Source: Glycomyces sp. L485 (GTDB taxonomy: Bacteria; Actinomycetota; Actinomycetes; Mycobacteriales; Micromonosporaceae). From it: a stretch of 62,025 nucleotides of DNA. Of the stretch, positions 25,611-34,382 are shown piece by piece. Position numbers and translations under genes: made by a program. The stretch is from NCBI RefSeq assembly GCF_022548875.1, contig NZ_JAKZEW010000007.1:58256-120280 (forward strand), written 5' to 3'. Positions within the stretch are counted from its first letter, which is position 1, and each line of letters begins with the position of its first letter. The notes beneath the pieces are model-generated. The model was given only the letters and a program-made list of their open reading frames with translations. It was not told the DNA's origin and made no database searches.

Positions 25611-25634
25611 TCGAGCCCGGCACTCAGGGCTCGA
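25611..25634. terminator. Hairpin between convergent MBL-Rieske and TetR genes
   Basis: An 8-bp perfect stem (25611-25618 with 25627-25634); the right arm reaches into the last codons of the TetR gene. Confidence 0.45.
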
Positions 25635-26397
25635 TGCCGAAGTCCTTCATCATCGACCGGATCTGCGCCTCGTAGAACTCGTCGATGTTGTCGTGCACCG
25701 GCATGGACCCGAAGGCCTCCATGGTGACGAGCCCGAACACCCGGACCCAACCGGACGTGAAGGCGTAGACCCAGCTGAGCGGCAGATCAGCGCCGATGAT
25801 CATGGCCGCGCACTTCTCCTGGATCTCGCGGCGCAGCCCTTCGGACATCTCGGGCATCTCGACCTGTGAGAAGTCGAAGCCCTCGCCCTTGGTCTGCTTG
25901 TAGTAGGCGGCGAGCTCGTGTCCGCACTGCTGGGCGTGCTCCATCGACTTCCGGGTGACCGGATCGAGCTGTTCGAACGGCACGTCCGCATCGTTGCTGC
26001 ACATCGCCAGCGCGTTCTGCTCATCGTCCTCGGGCGCGTTCAGCATGAGTTCGAATTCGCGTCGGTTGGACACGGCCCAGGACCGGAACGACCAGATCCA
26101 GGCCTTCATGCGTTCGAGGTGGTCGTCCGCGGGCCATGCGTCCATGGATTCGCGCGTGGCCTCGATGAGCTCGTCGTAGAAGTCGCAGCACAGTTCCTTC
26201 AGCAGCGAGTCCAGACTGTCGAAGTACCTGTACAGCGCGGCGGGCGACACGCCGACCTCCCTGGCGATCGCTCGCAGGGATATCCCGCTCGGCCCGTGCT
26301 TCAGGAGCTGGCCTCGTGCGCTGGCCTTGATCTCGCCGATCGTCTCTGCGCGCATCCGCTCGCGCCGGCTCGGGCTCCCCGTGGTGTTCGAACTCAC
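25624..26397 (-). CDS. TetR family regulator controlling the adjacent MMPL transporter
   Basis: GTG at 26397 follows AGAGGAGAGC and gives 257 residues, long for TetR because of an extended C-terminal ligand domain (a TetR_C_33-like arrangement is possible). The helix-turn-helix is at residues 27-66 (LLKHGPSGISLRAIAREVGVSPAALYRYF in pieces). It diverges from the MMPL gene across a 155-base region with two copies of a 15-bp operator, so repression of both genes is the likely role. The inducing ligand, perhaps a lipid or hydrophobic drug, is not shown by the sequence. Confidence 0.88.
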   Translation of the reverse strand: MSSNTTGSPSRRERMRAETIGEIKASARGQLLKHGPSGISLRAIAREVGVSPAALYRYFDSLDSLLKELCCDFYDELIEATRESMDAWPADDHLERMKAWIWSFRSWAVSNRREFELMLNAPEDDEQNALAMCSNDADVPFEQLDPVTRKSMEHAQQCGHELAAYYKQTKGEGFDFSQVEMPEMSEGLRREIQEKCAAMIIGADLPLSWVYAFTSGWVRVFGLVTMEAFGSMPVHDNIDEFYEAQIRSMMKDFGIEP

Positions 26398-26420
26398 AGC
26401 TCTCCTCTGGCGACAATGTC

Positions 26421-26435
26421 GTTAACGGTGTTGAC
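26421..26435 (+). promoter_or_regulatory. TetR operator copy 1 (overlaps the MMPL -35)
   Basis: GTTAACGGTGTTGAC matches copy 2 read in reverse at 12 of 15 bases and is itself a near-palindrome. It covers the first five bases of the TTGACT -35 box. Confidence 0.6.
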
Positions 26436-26459
26436 TCAACAAGCGCCGTTAATTATAGT
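26431..26459 (+). promoter_or_regulatory. Canonical promoter of the MMPL gene
   Basis: TTGACT (26431-26436), 17 bases, TATAGT (26454-26459): the best sigma-70-type promoter in the window. The leader to ATG 26553 is about 87 bases. Confidence 0.7.
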
Positions 26460-26472
26460 GAACACTGTTAGC
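26458..26472 (-). promoter_or_regulatory. TetR operator copy 2 (overlaps the MMPL -10 and start point)
   Basis: On the minus strand GCTAACAGTGTTCAC, the partner of copy 1. Its placement over the transcription start would block the promoter when bound. Confidence 0.6.
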
Positions 26473-26552
26473 TCAATATTCAATGCTCACTATCTTACCG
26501 CTGTTCGGACCCCCGACACCAGCGGTCAACGCCTCCCAATGAGGAGAAGCTC

Positions 26553-28754
26553 ATGTATTCCCTGCTAGGCCGCACGGTCATCAAGGCTCGCTGGCTCATC
26601 GTCGTCGGCGTGGCGGCGGTCTTCGCCATCGGCTCGACCTGGGGTCTTGGCGTCTTCGACGAGTTCACCGACGGCGGCTTCGTCTCCGCCGACGCGCGGT
26701 CGGTCACCGACGCCGAAGCCATCGAAGAGGAGTTCGGCTCCACCGGCGCCGACGTCATCGTCCTGTACAGCGCGGACGACATGACGGTCGACGACCCCGA
26801 CTTCCAGGCCGCGGTCACCGGTGCCGCCGCCGACATGGCCGCCCTCGACGAGGTGGACCGCGCTCAGACCTACTACGAGACCGGCGCCGAGACCTTCGTC
26901 GCGAACGACCGGCACTCGACCTTCGTCGCAGTCGCCCTCGGCGGCGGCACCTCCGACGAGGCACTTGCCAACACCTATGAGGCCGTCCGGGAGGAGCTGC
27001 GAGCGGCCGGCGACACCGACGGCTTCGACGTCGCCCTCGGCGGCGGCGCGGCGGTCTTCTACGACATCAACGAGCAGGTCCAAGAGGACCTTGAGATCGC
27101 CGAGATGATCTCGCTGCCGCTGCTGCTGGTCATCATGATCGTCGTCTTCGGCGCCCTGGTCGCCGCCTCGCTGCCCCTCCTCATCGGCGGCATGGCGATC
27201 CTCGGCGGCTTCGCCCTGACCCGCGTCATCACCGAGTTCACCGACGTCTCCATCTTCGCGGCCAACGTCATCACGATCATCGGCCTCGGCATGTCCATCG
27301 ACTACGCACTGTTCGTGTTGCGGCGGTTCCGGGAGGAGCTGGCGAACGGCCGCGACAAGCGCGCGGCGGTCCTCGGCACCGTCGCGACCGCCGGGCGGAC
27401 CGTCATGGTCTCGGGCCTCATCATCGTCCTGTCCATGGTCGGACTGCTGCTGGTCGACGTGCCGTTCCTGCACGGCATCGCCTACGGCGTCATGTCGGCG
27501 GTGGGCATCGCGATGCTCTCGGCGCTGGTGGTGCTCCCGGCGATCCTCTACCTGCTCGGCCACCGCGTCGACAAGGGCCGGGTTCCCTCTCGGCGGCGCT
27601 CGCGAGAGTCGCATCCGTCCGGCGGACGCGACAGCGTCGCGAAGTCCGACACGGGCTTCTGGCACGGCCTGGCCGCCGGCGTCATGCGCCGCCCGGTCCT
27701 GATCCTACTGCCGGTCCTCGCGTTCATGGCGCTGCTCGCCGGCCCGGTTCTGGGCGCCGAGTTCGGCGGCGTCGACGAGCGCGACATGCCCGCCGACGCC
27801 GAGTCCCGCGTGGTCACCGAGACGGTCGCCGCCGACTTCCCCGGCGGCGACGCCGAGACCTTCGAGGTCATGGTCTCCGGTGGGGGAGGATCGGCCCTGG
27901 CCGAGGCCATGCAGGCGCTTGAACGCCTCGACCACGTCGAAGGCGTCGTCCCGGTAGACGAGTCTGCCGACTCCACCCACCTGCGGGTCCACTACGACGT
28001 CGACCCGTTCAGCGCCGAGTCCCGCCACCTCATCGAACAAGTCCGGGACATCGAGGTGCCCGGCGCCGAGCTGTTCGTCACCGGCGGCGCCTCGGATCTG
28101 GTCGACATGTTCGACGCGATCGTGGAGGGCCTGCCAGCCATGGTCGGCTACATCGTCGCCGTCACGATGATCGTGCTGTTCCTGGCCTTCGGCTCGATCG
28201 TCCTGCCGGTCAAGGCGGTCCTGATGAACTTCGTGTCGCTGGCCGCCGCGATCGGCGTGGTGGTGTGGATCTTCCAGGAGGGCCACCTCTCGGACTTCCT
28301 CGGCTTCACCGCCACCGGCTATCTCAACCCGTCGAACCTGCTGCTCATGGCGGTGCTGCTGTTCGCGCTGTCGACCGACTACGAGGTCTTCCTCCTCTCT
28401 CGCGTCCGCGAGGAGTGGGACAACGGGGCCGACAACCGCACCGCGGTCCTGCGCGGGATGCAGAAGACCGGTTCGATCATCACCGCGGCGGCGCTGATCC
28501 TCATCGTCGTGGTCGGCGCCTTCGCCACCGGCGGCATCACCTTCATGAAGATGATCGGCCTGGGAATGGCCGTGGCGATCTTCCTCGACGCCACCGTCGT
28601 GCGCATGCTGCTGGTGCCGGCGACGATGCGTCTGCTGGGCACCGCCAACTGGTGGGTCCCCGGTCCCCTGGCCCGCCTGTACTCCAAGTACGGTCTCAAG
28701 GAGAGCGAAGAGGCGGCCGATCCGGCCGACCGGAAGGTCGCCGTCGAGGTCTGA
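26553..28754 (+). CDS. MMPL family RND transporter
   Basis: The 733-residue protein has the MmpL plan: one N-terminal membrane helix, a porter loop, five helices, a charged cytoplasmic linker (RSRESHPSGGRDS), then the repeat of one helix, loop and five helices. The membrane energy-coupling motif is seen as GLGMSIDYALFVLRRFREEL in the first half and STDYEVFLLSRVREEW in the second. Such proteins use the proton gradient to export lipids or hydrophobic compounds. GAGGAGAAGCTC precedes ATG. It is under the divergent TetR regulator and has a strong terminator. Confidence 0.94.
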   Translation: MYSLLGRTVIKARWLIVVGVAAVFAIGSTWGLGVFDEFTDGGFVSADARSVTDAEAIEEEFGSTGADVIVLYSADDMTVDDPDFQAAVTGAAADMAALDEVDRAQTYYETGAETFVANDRHSTFVAVALGGGTSDEALANTYEAVREELRAAGDTDGFDVALGGGAAVFYDINEQVQEDLEIAEMISLPLLLVIMIVVFGALVAASLPLLIGGMAILGGFALTRVITEFTDVSIFAANVITIIGLGMSIDYALFVLRRFREELANGRDKRAAVLGTVATAGRTVMVSGLIIVLSMVGLLLVDVPFLHGIAYGVMSAVGIAMLSALVVLPAILYLLGHRVDKGRVPSRRRSRESHPSGGRDSVAKSDTGFWHGLAAGVMRRPVLILLPVLAFMALLAGPVLGAEFGGVDERDMPADAESRVVTETVAADFPGGDAETFEVMVSGGGGSALAEAMQALERLDHVEGVVPVDESADSTHLRVHYDVDPFSAESRHLIEQVRDIEVPGAELFVTGGASDLVDMFDAIVEGLPAMVGYIVAVTMIVLFLAFGSIVLPVKAVLMNFVSLAAAIGVVVWIFQEGHLSDFLGFTATGYLNPSNLLLMAVLLFALSTDYEVFLLSRVREEWDNGADNRTAVLRGMQKTGSIITAAALILIVVVGAFATGGITFMKMIGLGMAVAIFLDATVVRMLLVPATMRLLGTANWWVPGPLARLYSKYGLKESEEAADPADRKVAVEV

Positions 28755-28768
28755 CCTCATCGGATTCC

Positions 28769-28801
28769 ACGGCCCGTCTCAGTCGCCCTGAGACGGGCCG
28801 T
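28769..28801 (+). terminator. Strong terminator after the MMPL gene
   Basis: A perfect 14-bp stem (28769-28782 with 28788-28801), five-base loop and TTTCC following, 15 bases after the stop codon. Confidence 0.85.
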
Positions 28802-28840
28802 TTCCTGTTGTCAGTGTTGCCAGAGTGACGACAGATGCAT

Positions 28841-28852
28841 ACAAGCGCTTGC
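28841..28852. promoter_or_regulatory. LacI-type operator 1 of the sugar ABC importer
   Basis: ACAAGCGCTTGC fits GCAANCGNTTGC with one mismatch and contains the perfect palindrome CAAGCGCTTG. It lies 67 bases centre to centre from operator 2, which would permit DNA looping. Confidence 0.6.
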
Positions 28853-28896
28853 CTTGCGGAAGGTGCCAAAGATATTGAAGAATTTAACTTGACCCA

Positions 28897-28926
28897 TTGA
28901 CAATTAAGCAAGCGGTTGCATAGCCT
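28897..28926 (+). promoter_or_regulatory. Promoter of the sugar ABC importer
   Basis: TTGACA (28897-28902), 18 bases, TAGCCT (28921-28926). The spacer contains a perfect LacI-type operator, so repressor and RNA polymerase cannot bind together. Confidence 0.65.
28908..28919. promoter_or_regulatory. LacI-type operator 2, inside the promoter spacer
   Basis: GCAAGCGGTTGC is an exact match to GCAANCGNTTGC. The related sites upstream of the lectin gene (436-447) and pectate lyase (1754-1785) share the GCGGTTGC half. Confidence 0.65.
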
Positions 28927-28970
28927 GGTGTGACTTGGAGCTAAGCCCCTCCGAAAGGCCTCAATACTCT

Positions 28971-29960
28971 ATGACCGACAATGAAGTCGCCGTTGTGCCA
29001 ACGAAAGCGCACAATTCCGACGACGCCAAGGCCCCTCCGCCCGAGCCGCCGACGTCGCGAGCCGGTCGCGGCTACCGCTCGTCCGCGCGCCGCCGCGAGC
29101 GCTGGGCCGCCCTGAGCTTCCTCGCGCCGTTCCTGATCGGACTGACCGTCGTAACGATCGGGCCGATGGTCGCCTCGCTGTACCTGTCGTTCACCGACTA
29201 CAGCCTCATCGGCGACGCGAACTGGATCGGCCTCGAGAACTACCAGCGGATGCTCGAAGACCCGCGCCTGCTGACCTCCATCGGCGTCACCTTCCGGTAC
29301 GTCTTCATCTCTGTGCCGCTCCAGCTCGCCATGGCCCTGGGCCTGGCGATGGTCCTCGACCGCGGCGTGCGCGGCCTGCCGATCTACCGCTCGATCTTCT
29401 ACCTGCCCTCGCTCCTCGGCGGCTCGGTGGCCATCGCCATCATGTGGCGCCAGGTCTTCGGCACCGAGGGCCTGGTCAACCAGGTCCTCGCCATCTTCGG
29501 CGTCCAGGGCCAGGGTTGGATCTCCCACCCCGACTACGCCCTGGACACGCTGATCATCCTCAACGTGTGGACGTTCGGGTCCCCGATGGTCATCTTCCTG
29601 GCCGGACTCCGGCAGATCCCCGTCATGTACTACGAGGCGGCCAGAGTCGACGGCGCCGGACCGATCCGCCGGTTCCTCAACATCACCGTCCCGCTGCTGA
29701 CCCCGATCATCTTCTTCAACCTCGTGCTCCAGATCATCAACGCGTTCCAGGCGTTCACCCAGGCGTTCATCGTCTCGGGGGGCAAGGGGGGACCGTCGGA
29801 CTCGACGCTGTTCTACACGCTCTACCTCTACGAGCGGGGCTTCACCGCCTTCGACATGGGCTACGCCTCGGCCCTGGCCTGGCTCCTGCTCATGATCATC
29901 GGGTTGTTCACGGCCCTCAACTTCTTCATGTCGAAACTCTGGGTGTTCTATGGCGACTAA
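28971..29960 (+). CDS. Sugar ABC transporter permease (MalF type)
   Basis: From ATG at 28971 (329 residues; GAAAGG 12 bases upstream) the protein has a polar N-terminus of about 45 residues and six membrane helices. The loop that docks with the ATPase is YYEAARVDGAGPIRRFLNITVPLLTP (EAA-type), near residue 223. It resembles importers for oligosaccharides of the CUT1 class. Its stop lies 11 bases inside the next permease gene, so the two are coupled. The promoter has a LacI-type operator. No ATPase is encoded nearby; a shared MsiK-type ATPase elsewhere is the usual arrangement in actinobacteria. Confidence 0.93.
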   Translation: MTDNEVAVVPTKAHNSDDAKAPPPEPPTSRAGRGYRSSARRRERWAALSFLAPFLIGLTVVTIGPMVASLYLSFTDYSLIGDANWIGLENYQRMLEDPRLLTSIGVTFRYVFISVPLQLAMALGLAMVLDRGVRGLPIYRSIFYLPSLLGGSVAIAIMWRQVFGTEGLVNQVLAIFGVQGQGWISHPDYALDTLIILNVWTFGSPMVIFLAGLRQIPVMYYEAARVDGAGPIRRFLNITVPLLTPIIFFNLVLQIINAFQAFTQAFIVSGGKGGPSDSTLFYTLYLYERGFTAFDMGYASALAWLLLMIIGLFTALNFFMSKLWVFYGD

Positions 29961-30861
29961 GACTCAGGCCCCCGTCCACCAGGTTCCGGTCGAACGCAGG
30001 CCGACCGCGCGCCGCCCCCGGGGCCGCTCGGAACTGGGCTCCCTGCGCCGCCTTCTGATCCACTTGGGACTCATCGCGTTCGCGATGATCATGATCTACC
30101 CGCTGCTTTGGATGCTATCGGCCTCGTTCAAACCGCTCGACGAGATCTTCTCCGACCCGAGCCTGATCCCCTCGACCCTCGAGTGGCGCAACTACGTCGA
30201 CGGCTGGACCGCCCTGCCGCACCCGTTCCACCGGTACATCTTCAACTCGACGGTCATCGTGGCCGGCGCGATCATCGGCAACCTCGTCTCCTGCTCGATG
30301 GCCGCCTATGCCTTCGCGCGGCTGCAGTTCCCGCTGCGCGGCATGTTGTTCGCGATCATGCTGGCGACCATCATGCTGCCGATCCACGTGGTGATCATCC
30401 CGCAGTACATCCTGTTCAACAACTTCGGCTGGATCAACACCTTCTGGCCCTTGATCGTGCCGAAGCTGCTGGCCACGGACGCCTTCTTCATCTTCTTGAT
30501 GGTGCAGTTCATCCGCGGCCTGCCCCGCGAGCTCGACGAAGCCGCCAAGATCGACGGATGCAGCCACTGGGGCGTGTTCCTGCGCGTCATCATGCCGCTG
30601 TGCACCCCCGCACTGGCCACCACCGCGATCTTCACGTTCATCTGGACGTGGAACGACTTCTACTCGCAGCTGATCTACATCCGCGACATCGACCTTCAGA
30701 CCGTGCCACTGGCATTGCGCCTATTCCTCGACTCACAGGGCCAGACCTCCTGGGGAGCCCTCTTCGCGATGTCCATCGTGGCACTGGGCCCGATCTTCGG
30801 GTTCTTCCTCGCCGGCCAGCGGTACCTCGTCCGAGGCATCGCCACCACCGGCATCAAGTAA
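29950..30861 (+). CDS. Sugar ABC transporter permease (MalG type)
   Basis: The 303-residue protein has an Arg/Pro-rich N-terminus and six membrane helices. The EAA loop is ELDEAAKIDGCSHWGVFLRVIMPLCTP near residue 197, with the Gly at the expected place. It overlaps the upstream permease by 11 bases and pairs with it to form the channel. A short gap leads to the binding-protein gene. Confidence 0.93.
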   Translation: MATKTQAPVHQVPVERRPTARRPRGRSELGSLRRLLIHLGLIAFAMIMIYPLLWMLSASFKPLDEIFSDPSLIPSTLEWRNYVDGWTALPHPFHRYIFNSTVIVAGAIIGNLVSCSMAAYAFARLQFPLRGMLFAIMLATIMLPIHVVIIPQYILFNNFGWINTFWPLIVPKLLATDAFFIFLMVQFIRGLPRELDEAAKIDGCSHWGVFLRVIMPLCTPALATTAIFTFIWTWNDFYSQLIYIRDIDLQTVPLALRLFLDSQGQTSWGALFAMSIVALGPIFGFFLAGQRYLVRGIATTGIK

Positions 30862-30898
30862 CACGGCAACCAACCTCATCCTCTGAAAGGACGAGACG

Positions 30899-32194
30899 AT
30901 GAAATCATCCAACCCCTCGGGCCTGAGCCGGCGAACGCTCGCAAAGGCCGGTCTGTTCGGAGCAACGGCCGCGCCGCTCCTGGCCGCCTGCGGCAACGAC
31001 GGCGGCGGCGAAGGCGGGTCCGGGGAACTCACCTTCATGTGGTGGGGGTCCGACCCCCGCCACGAGTACACGCGCCAGATCATCGAGGCCTTCACAGCCG
31101 CCAACTCGGACGTCTCCATCGAGGAGTCGGTCGCCGACTGGTCCGGCTACTGGGACGCGCTGAACGTCTCGGTCTCCGGTGGGAACGCCCCCGACGTGAT
31201 GCAGCACGAGGAGCGCTACCTGCGGGAGTACGCCGAGCGCAACACACTCCTGTCCCTCGACGACATCGGCATCGACATGAGCAACCTCGACCCGGCCGTG
31301 CTGGAGGGCGGCCGGCTCGACGGCACCACCTACGGCATCGGCACCGGCGTCAACGCCCTGTGCCTGCTGGTGAATCCGGCGCTCGTCGACGCCGCCGGAC
31401 TCTCCATGCCCGACGACACCAGTTGGACCTGGGAAGACTTCATGACCTTCGTCAGCGACCTGTCGGCCGGCGGCGACGCGATCGGCAACTCGGGCCTGTC
31501 GTTCAACAACGAGGCGCTGTTCAACGTCTTCGCGCGCCAGCGGGGCGAGAGCCTCTACACCCCCGACGGCGCGCTCGGCTTCAGCGCCGAGACCATGAAC
31601 GCCTGGTGGACCATGGTGTCCGATCTCCAGTCGTCCGGCGGCATCCCGGAGGCCACCGTCATCGTGGAGGCCGCCGCGGCGGGCCAGGACCAGGCTCCGC
31701 TGGCGACCGGCAACGGCGTCACCGAGTTCTACTGGTCCAACCAGGTCGCGGCGATCGAGGAGGTTCTCGGCGGCGAGCTGCAGCTCCTGCGAGTCCCAGG
31801 GGAGTCCGCCCAGTCGGGCATGTACCTCAAGCCCGCCATGTTCTGGGCGGTCTCTGCCGAGACCGGCGACCCCGAGGCGGCCGGCAAGCTGGTCGACTTC
31901 CTCCTCAACACCGAGGAGTCGATCGACCTCATGCTCACCGACCGCGGCCTGCCGGCCAACCTCGAACAGCGCGAGCGCATCCTGCCGACCCTGGACGCGG
32001 GCGACGCCAAGGGCGCGGACTTCATCGCGGCGATCACCCCCGACCTGGCCGAGGGCCCGCCCGTCCCGCCGATCGGGGCCGGCCAGATCGCCGACATCTC
32101 GCTGCGGGTCTATGAGCCGCTGCTGTTCGGCGACGCCGACCCCGAGCAGACCACCGAGCAGTTCATGACCGAGGCCGAAACCGCGATCGGCTAG
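30899..32194 (+). CDS. Sugar ABC transporter substrate-binding lipoprotein
   Basis: The 431-residue family-1 solute-binding protein has an SRRTLAKAG segment followed by a hydrophobic stretch and lipobox LLAAC (lipidated Cys near residue 31), so it is anchored outside the membrane, possibly via Tat. Aromatic residues near the start (TFMWWGSDPRHEYT) and the WTWEDF segment are typical of oligosaccharide-binding members. GAAAGGA precedes ATG. It is the last gene of the importer operon. Pectin-derived oligosaccharides are the suggested ligand because the operators are shared with the pectate lyase region. Confidence 0.93.
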   Translation: MKSSNPSGLSRRTLAKAGLFGATAAPLLAACGNDGGGEGGSGELTFMWWGSDPRHEYTRQIIEAFTAANSDVSIEESVADWSGYWDALNVSVSGGNAPDVMQHEERYLREYAERNTLLSLDDIGIDMSNLDPAVLEGGRLDGTTYGIGTGVNALCLLVNPALVDAAGLSMPDDTSWTWEDFMTFVSDLSAGGDAIGNSGLSFNNEALFNVFARQRGESLYTPDGALGFSAETMNAWWTMVSDLQSSGGIPEATVIVEAAAAGQDQAPLATGNGVTEFYWSNQVAAIEEVLGGELQLLRVPGESAQSGMYLKPAMFWAVSAETGDPEAAGKLVDFLLNTEESIDLMLTDRGLPANLEQRERILPTLDAGDAKGADFIAAITPDLAEGPPVPPIGAGQIADISLRVYEPLLFGDADPEQTTEQFMTEAETAIG

Positions 32195-32206
32195 AAAGCC
32201 CCAGTC

Positions 32207-32238
32207 GGCCCGCCGGGCGCGCACTCGCCCGGCGGGCC
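32207..32238 (+). terminator. Terminator of the ABC importer operon
   Basis: A perfect 13-bp GC stem (32207-32219 with 32226-32238) with a six-base loop, 12 bases after the stop codon, followed by ATTTC. Confidence 0.8.
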
Positions 32239-32280
32239 ATTTCACGTCCCACCGGCTTGGCGGCCCCACCGCACGACACG

Positions 32281-32286
32281 TACCAT
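32281..32286 (+). promoter_or_regulatory. Leaderless-type -10 box of purU
   Basis: TACCAT, seven bases, ATG at 32294; no ribosome site. Confidence 0.5.
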
Positions 32287-32293
32287 TGCCGGG

Positions 32294-33139
32294 ATGACCA
32301 GCCAGTTCGTGCTCACGCTCTCGTGCCCTGACCGTCTCGGCATCGTCTACGCCGTCTCGGGGTTCCTGACCCGCCGCAACGCCAACATCGAGGACTCGCA
32401 GCAGTTCTCCGAGCACGGTTCGGGACGCTTCTTCATGCGAGTCGAGTTCACTGCTGGGAGTGCGCGCAACGAGCTGGCAGTCGGCTTCACCGAGATCGCC
32501 CGCGAATTCGACATGGACTGGCAGCTGCACGACCGAAACGTCAAACCCCGGGTGCTCATCATGGCCTCCAAGCAGGGCCACTGCCTGAACGACCTGCTGT
32601 ACCGCTTCCGCATCGGCGCGCTCCACGGCGAGGCCGCGGCCGTGGTCTCCAACCACCCCGACTGGGCCGACCTGGCGGCCTCCTCCTGCGTACCGTTCCA
32701 ACACCTGCCGGTCGGTCCGGCAGGCAAGGCCGCCCAGGAGCACGCGCTGCTCGAGCTCATCGACCACGAGCGGATCGACGTGGTCGTCCTGGCCCGCTAC
32801 ATGCAGATCCTCTCCTCCGAGTTCTGCGCCAAGCTCCCGGGACGGATCATCAACATCCACCACTCGTTCCTGCCGAGCTTCAAAGGCGCCAAGCCCTACC
32901 ACCAGGCCTACGAGCGCGGCGTCAAGCTCATAGGCGCGACCTGCCACTACGTGACCGCCGACCTCGACGAGGGCCCCATCATCGACCAGGAGGTCGCCCG
33001 CGTCGACCACACGATGAGCCCCGACGAGCTCGTCGCCGCAGGACGCGACCTCGAATCGACCTGCCTCGCCCGCGGCCTCGCCGCCCACCTCGATCAGCGT
33101 ATACTCCTCAACGGCACCAAGACTGTGGTGTTCCGGTAG
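32294..33139 (+). CDS. purU: Formyltetrahydrofolate deformylase
   Basis: PurU hydrolyses 10-formyltetrahydrofolate, balancing one-carbon pools for purine synthesis. The 281-residue protein has an N-terminal ACT domain (LTLSCPDRLGIVYAVSGFL) that senses Gly/Met in studied members, and a formyltransferase-like domain with NIHHSFLPSFKGAKPYHQAY, GATCHYVTADLDEGPII and the catalytic Asn/His/Asp set. It is transcribed from its own leaderless-type promoter and lies six bases before dxr. Confidence 0.95.
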   Translation: MTSQFVLTLSCPDRLGIVYAVSGFLTRRNANIEDSQQFSEHGSGRFFMRVEFTAGSARNELAVGFTEIAREFDMDWQLHDRNVKPRVLIMASKQGHCLNDLLYRFRIGALHGEAAAVVSNHPDWADLAASSCVPFQHLPVGPAGKAAQEHALLELIDHERIDVVVLARYMQILSSEFCAKLPGRIINIHHSFLPSFKGAKPYHQAYERGVKLIGATCHYVTADLDEGPIIDQEVARVDHTMSPDELVAAGRDLESTCLARGLAAHLDQRILLNGTKTVVFR

Positions 33140-33145
33140 AGCACC

Positions 33146-34369
33146 GTGGCCCATACTGACCCCGTGACAGACCTTCGTGAGATCGTGCTGCTGGGCTCGA
33201 CCGGCTCCGTCGGCACCCAGGCCATCGACATCGTCAAAGCCAACCCCGACCGCTTCCGCGTCGTCGCCATCGGAGCCCAGGGGTCGAACCCCGCCCTCCT
33301 CGCCGAGCAGGCGGTCGAGCTCGGCGTCGAGGCCGTCGCGGTCGCCGACGCCACCGCCGTCGAAGAGGTCCAACTACGCCTGTTCGCCGCCGCCACCGAA
33401 CGCGGCTGGACCTCAGGCGACGCCAGGATCCCCAAGATCCTCGCCGGGCGCTCGGCCATGCGCGAGATCGCCACTTGGCCGGCCCACACGGTGGTCAACG
33501 CCATGAACGGCTCGATCGGCCTGGAACCGACCCTCGCCGCCCTCGAGGCCGGCCGCCGCCTCGCCCTCGCCAACAAGGAGTCCCTGGTCGCCGGCGGTGC
33601 GCTGGTGCGCGAGGCCGCCCGGCCCGGCCAGATAGTCCCGGTCGACTCCGAGCACTCCGCGCTCGCCCAGTGCCTGCGCTCGGGCGGCGCCGAACGGGTC
33701 GGCAGACTGGTCCTCACCGCCTCCGGCGGCCCTTTCCGAGGACGGACCCGCGACGAGCTCGCCGAGGTCACCGTGGAGGACGCGCTGAACCACCCCACCT
33801 GGGCCATGGGACCGGTCGTCACCATCAACTCCGCCACCATGGTGAACAAGGCCCTCGAGGTCATCGAGGCCCACGAGCTGTTCGACGTCCCCTACGGCCG
33901 CATCGACGTCGTCGTCCACCCCCAGTCCGTCGTCCACTCGATGGTCGAGTTCACCGACGGCTCCACCATCGCCCAGGCCTCCCCGCCCGACATGCGCCTG
34001 CCCATCGCCCACGCCCTCGCCTGGCCCGACCGGGTCCCCGGCGCCGCCCGCCCCGTCGACTGGACCAAGGCGAGCGACTGGCGCTTCGAGCCGCTCGAGG
34101 AGACCGCCTTCCCCGCCGTCTCCCTCGCCAAGGACGCCGGACGCGCCGGAGGCGTCCTGCCCGCGGTCTACAACGCCGCCAACGAAGAAGCGGTCGCCGC
34201 CTTTCGTGACGGCCGCCTGCCCTTCCTCGGCATCGTCGACACCGTCGCCGCCGTCTTGGAGATCGCGCCCGAGTTCGGCCGACCCGGCAGTGTCGCAGAC
34301 GTACTCGAGGCGGAGAACTGGGCGCGCTCGAGTGCGCGCCAGCTAGTGTTGGACGCGTCGGAGCGATAG
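33146..34369 (+). CDS. dxr: 1-deoxy-D-xylulose 5-phosphate reductoisomerase
   Basis: Dxr converts DXP to MEP using NADPH, the committed step of the MEP isoprenoid pathway. The 407-residue protein has the NADPH motif [15 protein letters not shown] at the N-terminus, [23 protein letters not shown] with the metal-binding Asp/Glu, and [10 protein letters not shown]. The start is GTG 33146 or GTG 33164; I keep the longer, with modest support. Followed at once by the site-2 protease gene and then ispG, the actinobacterial MEP cluster. Confidence 0.96.
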   Translation: MAHTDPVTDLREIVLLGSTGSVGTQAIDIVKANPDRFRVVAIGAQGSNPALLAEQAVELGVEAVAVADATAVEEVQLRLFAAATERGWTSGDARIPKILAGRSAMREIATWPAHTVVNAMNGSIGLEPTLAALEAGRRLALANKESLVAGGALVREAARPGQIVPVDSEHSALAQCLRSGGAERVGRLVLTASGGPFRGRTRDELAEVTVEDALNHPTWAMGPVVTINSATMVNKALEVIEAHELFDVPYGRIDVVVHPQSVVHSMVEFTDGSTIAQASPPDMRLPIAHALAWPDRVPGAARPVDWTKASDWRFEPLEETAFPAVSLAKDAGRAGGVLPAVYNAANEEAVAAFRDGRLPFLGIVDTVAAVLEIAPEFGRPGSVADVLEAENWARSSARQLVLDASER

Positions 34370-34382
34370 AAGGAGTCAAGAG

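Noticed and set aside
30905-33373. An 822-codon frame antisense to the binding-protein and purU genes
   Set aside because: Long antisense frames are expected at this GC content when the sense strand favours G/C in third positions; both sense genes are clear.
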